A DNA stretch of 64,000 nucleotides from Bacillota bacterium (GTDB taxonomy: Bacteria; Bacillota; Sulfobacillia; Fermentithermobacillales; Fermentithermobacillaceae), in contig DUVI01000032.1 in assembly GCA_012841065.1 (NCBI GenBank), forward strand, positions 1-64,000, read 5' to 3'. The translations under genes and the position numbers were made by a program. Below the pieces are notes generated by a model. That model was not told the origin of the DNA, ran no database searches, and saw only the letters and a list, made by a program, of their open reading frames with translations. This document shows, one piece after another, positions 60,559 to 64,000 of this stretch (positions within the stretch are counted from its first letter, which is position 1; each line of letters starts with the position of its first letter).

Positions 60559-61338
60559 TCAACCCCTTACCATCAGGCATCGGATAAAATACAGCACAAG
60601 CAGGTGTCCAGGATAAAAGGCGTAGAAGGCATATTTCAGTTTAAGGCCCCGCTTGCCGTTGTAGAATGCAATCGGTATATACGCAAGTACTGTCATGAAG
60701 TTGCTGAGCGCGGGCAACACAAACACGGCGCACATCCCTACAAGCACCGTCATCATCTTGTCGCCCCTGGCAAGGTAAAGCCCAACTATCAGCAGCACTC
60801 CCGACGCCCCGTAGTCAGAACCAAGCTGTTGGGCCAAGACAGCAATACCTGCTACCGCCAGGGCCCGCAACACCGGATGTCGCTCCATCTCCATCGCTTC
60901 CAGTGAAATAAGCCCTAAGAATAATGTGAAAAGCACATTGGATGTACCAAAATGATACGTGTCCCAAAGTGCCAGATTGAAAGGTATTTCGGACAAGAGG
61001 GCGAAGATAAGCAGCCTCAACTTGTAGTTGCGCCTGTCGGACGTATAAATGAAGCCTTGCACAAGCAAGAAACAAAAGATAGGAAATGCCATCCGGCCAA
61101 TGATGCTCCGCATCACACGTCCAAGCCAGCAAACCCAATGGCTGTAATTGAGCACGCCGTCCGGAGTAAAAAGCCCAGGCATGTATAGTTTTCCGGCTAT
61201 GTACCCCTGCTCGAAAATGGCCACGAAGGTATGATCTATAAGCATTGATATGGCAGCAATAATCTTGAGGGTGCTTCCGCTGAGCCCTCCACTGAGTTCC
61301 CCGTTAGATCCCCAATTGAGTCTGCCTGTTCTAGTCAT
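60559..61338 (-). CDS. TraX family membrane protein
   Basis: STLKIIAAISMLIDHTFVAIF; RMAFPIFCFLLVQGFIYTSDRRNYKLRLLIFALLSEIPFNLA; start placed at 61338. Confidence 0.85.
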   Translation of the reverse strand: MTRTGRLNWGSNGELSGGLSGSTLKIIAAISMLIDHTFVAIFEQGYIAGKLYMPGLFTPDGVLNYSHWVCWLGRVMRSIIGRMAFPIFCFLLVQGFIYTSDRRNYKLRLLIFALLSEIPFNLALWDTYHFGTSNVLFTLFLGLISLEAMEMERHPVLRALAVAGIAVLAQQLGSDYGASGVLLIVGLYLARGDKMMTVLVGMCAVFVLPALSNFMTVLAYIPIAFYNGKRGLKLKYAFYAFYPGHLLVLYFIRCLMVRG

Positions 61339-61877
61339 TTTGAACCCTCCGTCAGACTGACCGTCAGTGACACGGCCAAGACCGCTAAGACGCAGAGTCA
61401 CCTGCTCCGGTCATCCGCCCGGTTCCGCTCTATTCCCGTCATTCCGCCAATCCTATTTATTCAGCACTCCCGCGTGAAAGGCTTTAGAAGCGCCTATCAT
61501 TCCGCCTATTACGTTCATTATCCTCATTCGGGCTCGTTACCCCTAGACACCGGAACACGCCTGCCCGGATTCAATAAGCCGTTCCACCATGAACTCGAAC
61601 AACTTCCAGTTAATCTCCTGACCGGCTTCCTGACACCGCTTCCCACTGCATCTGCATACAACACAACTCTCCCTTCCGGTTTCCATGCCGTACAGTACAA
61701 TTGGCTCAACCTCATGGGATAGTGAACTCCACGAAATGGCTGCACATGACCCTTTACTGCCTAAGCTCTCTCAACTCAGTGAACTCACAAACCAGACAAC
61801 TCCAACCCGGCATGAACAGGCTGGGCCGAGCCCTGCAAACCTCTTCCGGGCCAGCCGGCCTTATCACTCCTCATTAC

Positions 61878-62951
61878 TCAGTCACGCTTAATCTCAGCAA
61901 CTGTATCTGCATCAAGCCTCTTGACTAGCTCAACCATTAGTGCGACTGCTTGGTCGAAGTCATCTCTGTGAATGATACCTACATGACTGTGGATATACCT
62001 TGTGGGGACGCCGATAACGATGCTGGGCACGCCTGTCTTGTACAGGTGAATACGTCCGGCGTCGGTGCCGCCCCCAGGCATGAAGGCAAACTGAAGCGGG
62101 ATATTGGCATCCTTGGCCGTCTGCACCACAAAATCCCTGAGTTTCCTGTGGGGAATCATCAAACTGTCATAAAGCAGGATGCTTGGCCCTTTCCCAAGCT
62201 TAGCTATGGCTTCAAACTCCTTGACGCAAGGCATGTCCCCCGCAATATCAACTTCGAGTGCAAACCCGATATCAGGCTCTACCGCGGCCACGCTTGTCAT
62301 TGCGCCCCTAAGCCCGACTTCTTCCTGCACTGTTCCCACACCATACACAGTGTTTGGGTGCTCGACACCGGCCAGCCCTTTTATGACTTCCATGAAGATG
62401 GCACATCCAATCCGGTTGTCCCACGCCTTGGCCATCAAGTACTTGGGGTTTTTCATCTGCTGAAAGGGCGATACCGGAACTACGGGATCGCCGGGCAACA
62501 CGCCCATGCTTTCAGCATCCTCTCTGCTGGACGCCCCGATATCGATGAACATCTGCTCCAGTTTGACCACTTTATCGCTTTCCTCGTCGTCAAGTATGTG
62601 AGGAGGTTTCGAACCGATGATCCCAGGAACGTCGCCTGACGCAGTCTTCACTACTACGCGCTGGGCCAGCATGACCTGTTCCCACCAGCCACCTAGAGTC
62701 TGAAACTTCAAGTACCCTTCCTTGGTGATATAGGTGACCATCATGCCCACTTCATCCATGTGACCGGCCATCATGATCCTAGGTGTATCTGAAGACCCTG
62801 TCTTTTTGCAGATCACGCTGCCAATGTTGTCTTTGCTAACCTCAGCCAGCCCGGTCATGTGTTGTTTGATATATGCCCTGACCTCATCTTCATAACCAGA
62901 TACTCCTGGGAGCTCAGTCAGTTGTTTGAGCAGTTCAATTCGTTCGTCCAT
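61878..62951 (-). CDS. M42 family metallopeptidase
   Basis: MMAGHMDEVGMMV; AWDNRIGCAIFMEVIKGL; GTVQEEVGLRGA; FMPGGGTDAGRIH. Confidence 0.93.
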   Translation of the reverse strand: MDERIELLKQLTELPGVSGYEDEVRAYIKQHMTGLAEVSKDNIGSVICKKTGSSDTPRIMMAGHMDEVGMMVTYITKEGYLKFQTLGGWWEQVMLAQRVVVKTASGDVPGIIGSKPPHILDDEESDKVVKLEQMFIDIGASSREDAESMGVLPGDPVVPVSPFQQMKNPKYLMAKAWDNRIGCAIFMEVIKGLAGVEHPNTVYGVGTVQEEVGLRGAMTSVAAVEPDIGFALEVDIAGDMPCVKEFEAIAKLGKGPSILLYDSLMIPHRKLRDFVVQTAKDANIPLQFAFMPGGGTDAGRIHLYKTGVPSIVIGVPTRYIHSHVGIIHRDDFDQAVALMVELVKRLDADTVAEIKRD

Positions 62952-63167
62952 GAATGACCCTCCCCTCTCCCAACTGTAGCTAAGCTAACGACAGCATTCT
63001 AATAGATGGGGGGTGTCTTGACAAGCCAAACAACCCCCACCTAAACAGTCCACTGTTGGAAAGGGCCTCACAGGGGCCTCTCAGAAAGGGCGTCAATTGT
63101 TATGCAAATATCAGGCATACGGCACAGCGCAGGCCGCTGCATCAAAGCCACTTCCCGGTAGCACCGT

Positions 63168-63986
63168 TCACCCGTTCTGGAAATGCTCAGCGTACGCAAA
63201 AACAGCCGGATATCCGCCGGTATGGAAAAACAATACTGCTTCTGCGTCATCAAGGAGCCCCTTCCGGAGCATATCAATCATGCCCGACATGGCTTTGCCG
63301 GTGTAAACGGGATCCAGCAGAATCGCTTCGATTTGCGCCACCAACCGTATTGCGTCGTTTCCGGCCTCAGTGGGTACCGCATATTTCCCGCCGTAGTATT
63401 CATCGTGGACAATAATGTCGGCAGGATCGACGGTCTTGTCGACCCCGAGCAGGGCGTAGACCCGGTTGGTCATTTGGGCTACTGATTTTTTCTGCGACTC
63501 TGCATCCCGGCTCACTGATACTCCGTGGATTTTCATGGACGGGCACTTTTCCCGGGCTTCGACTTCCGCACCTGCCTGGGTGCCGGCTGACCCGGTAGCG
63601 AGGAAAGCATGGCCCAAACTCACACCCAACTGTTCCGCCTGCTCTATTACTTCCTTGGTACTCTCAACGTAACCCAGGGCACCCAAGGGTGTGGATCCGC
63701 CGACGGGAATCAGGTAAGGTTTGCGGTCTTGCTTCTCCAACTCTGCAATCAGGTCGCGAGCTGCCTCGTCCATGTCGCCGTCTTCGGGCACAAAGTGGAT
63801 TTTCGCCCCGACGATAGTGTTGTACAACAAGTTACCCTGCTTCACGGCAGGTTTTTCACCCTGAAGAATCAGATGACACTCGATACCCAATTGTGTAGCA
63901 ACCGCGAGGGTTTGACGGCAATGGTTTGATTGCACTCCACCCAAGGTGATAACTACGTCTGAACCCTGGGAAATCGCATCGGCCAT
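63168..63986 (-). CDS. PLP-dependent D-cysteine desulfhydrase/ACC deaminase family protein (5' end outside window)
   Basis: VVITLGGVQSNHCRQTLAVA; YLIPVGGSTPLGALGYV; ATGSAGTQAG; coding continues to the window edge. Confidence 0.88.
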   Translation of the reverse strand: MADAISQGSDVVITLGGVQSNHCRQTLAVATQLGIECHLILQGEKPAVKQGNLLYNTIVGAKIHFVPEDGDMDEAARDLIAELEKQDRKPYLIPVGGSTPLGALGYVESTKEVIEQAEQLGVSLGHAFLATGSAGTQAGAEVEAREKCPSMKIHGVSVSRDAESQKKSVAQMTNRVYALLGVDKTVDPADIIVHDEYYGGKYAVPTEAGNDAIRLVAQIEAILLDPVYTGKAMSGMIDMLRKGLLDDAEAVLFFHTGGYPAVFAYAEHFQNG

Positions 63987-64000
63987 TATGAAGTCCAGTT

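Noticed and set aside
60559-61338. TraX as evidence of a conjugative element
   Set aside because: TraX-family membrane proteins are common chromosomal genes in Bacillota, and no relaxase, T4SS or integrase is present in the window.

Overview
Roughly 64 kb of a Bacillota/Clostridia-like chromosome with no rRNA, convincing tRNA or CRISPR. Recognisable gene content: an opine-dehydrogenase/B12-mutase-like pair; PHP and NUDIX proteins; three separate TldD/TldE pairs; dapB; a HerA/DUF87-like ATPase; a YhaN/YhaO (SbcC/SbcD-like) pair; pepF; a DUF4153 protein; thiD-thiM-thiE; an SLH + C39-peptidase surface protein; MATE; a C69 dipeptidase; an ABC-2 exporter; the complete livKHMGF set; a SipW/TasA-like/sortase/VWA surface operon; a second ABC-2 exporter; TraX; an M42 peptidase; and a PLP enzyme cut by the window edge. 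The most unusual non-coding structure is a ten-unit tandem array of 53-bp units (43.69-44.19 kb). Each unit carries a 19-bp inverted repeat (TGGYGCA-N5-TGCRCCA) that is kept, with compensatory changes, even in otherwise diverged units. Also notable: helically phased inverted repeats at 25.1 kb with relatives at 28.96 kb; three DnaA-box pairs, each offset by 11 bp, at 4.1-4.34 kb; a structured small-RNA/leader-peptide candidate at 4.48-4.59 kb; and an 11-bp minisatellite inside a long hairpin between livK and livH. Several genes look broken: an in-frame TGA in an ABC permease, a frameshift plus TAG in the VWA protein, a DUF4387 remnant, an adenosine deaminase remnant and a BTAD-regulator remnant. 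All calls are from reading the sequence and supplied ORFs; no database search was run.
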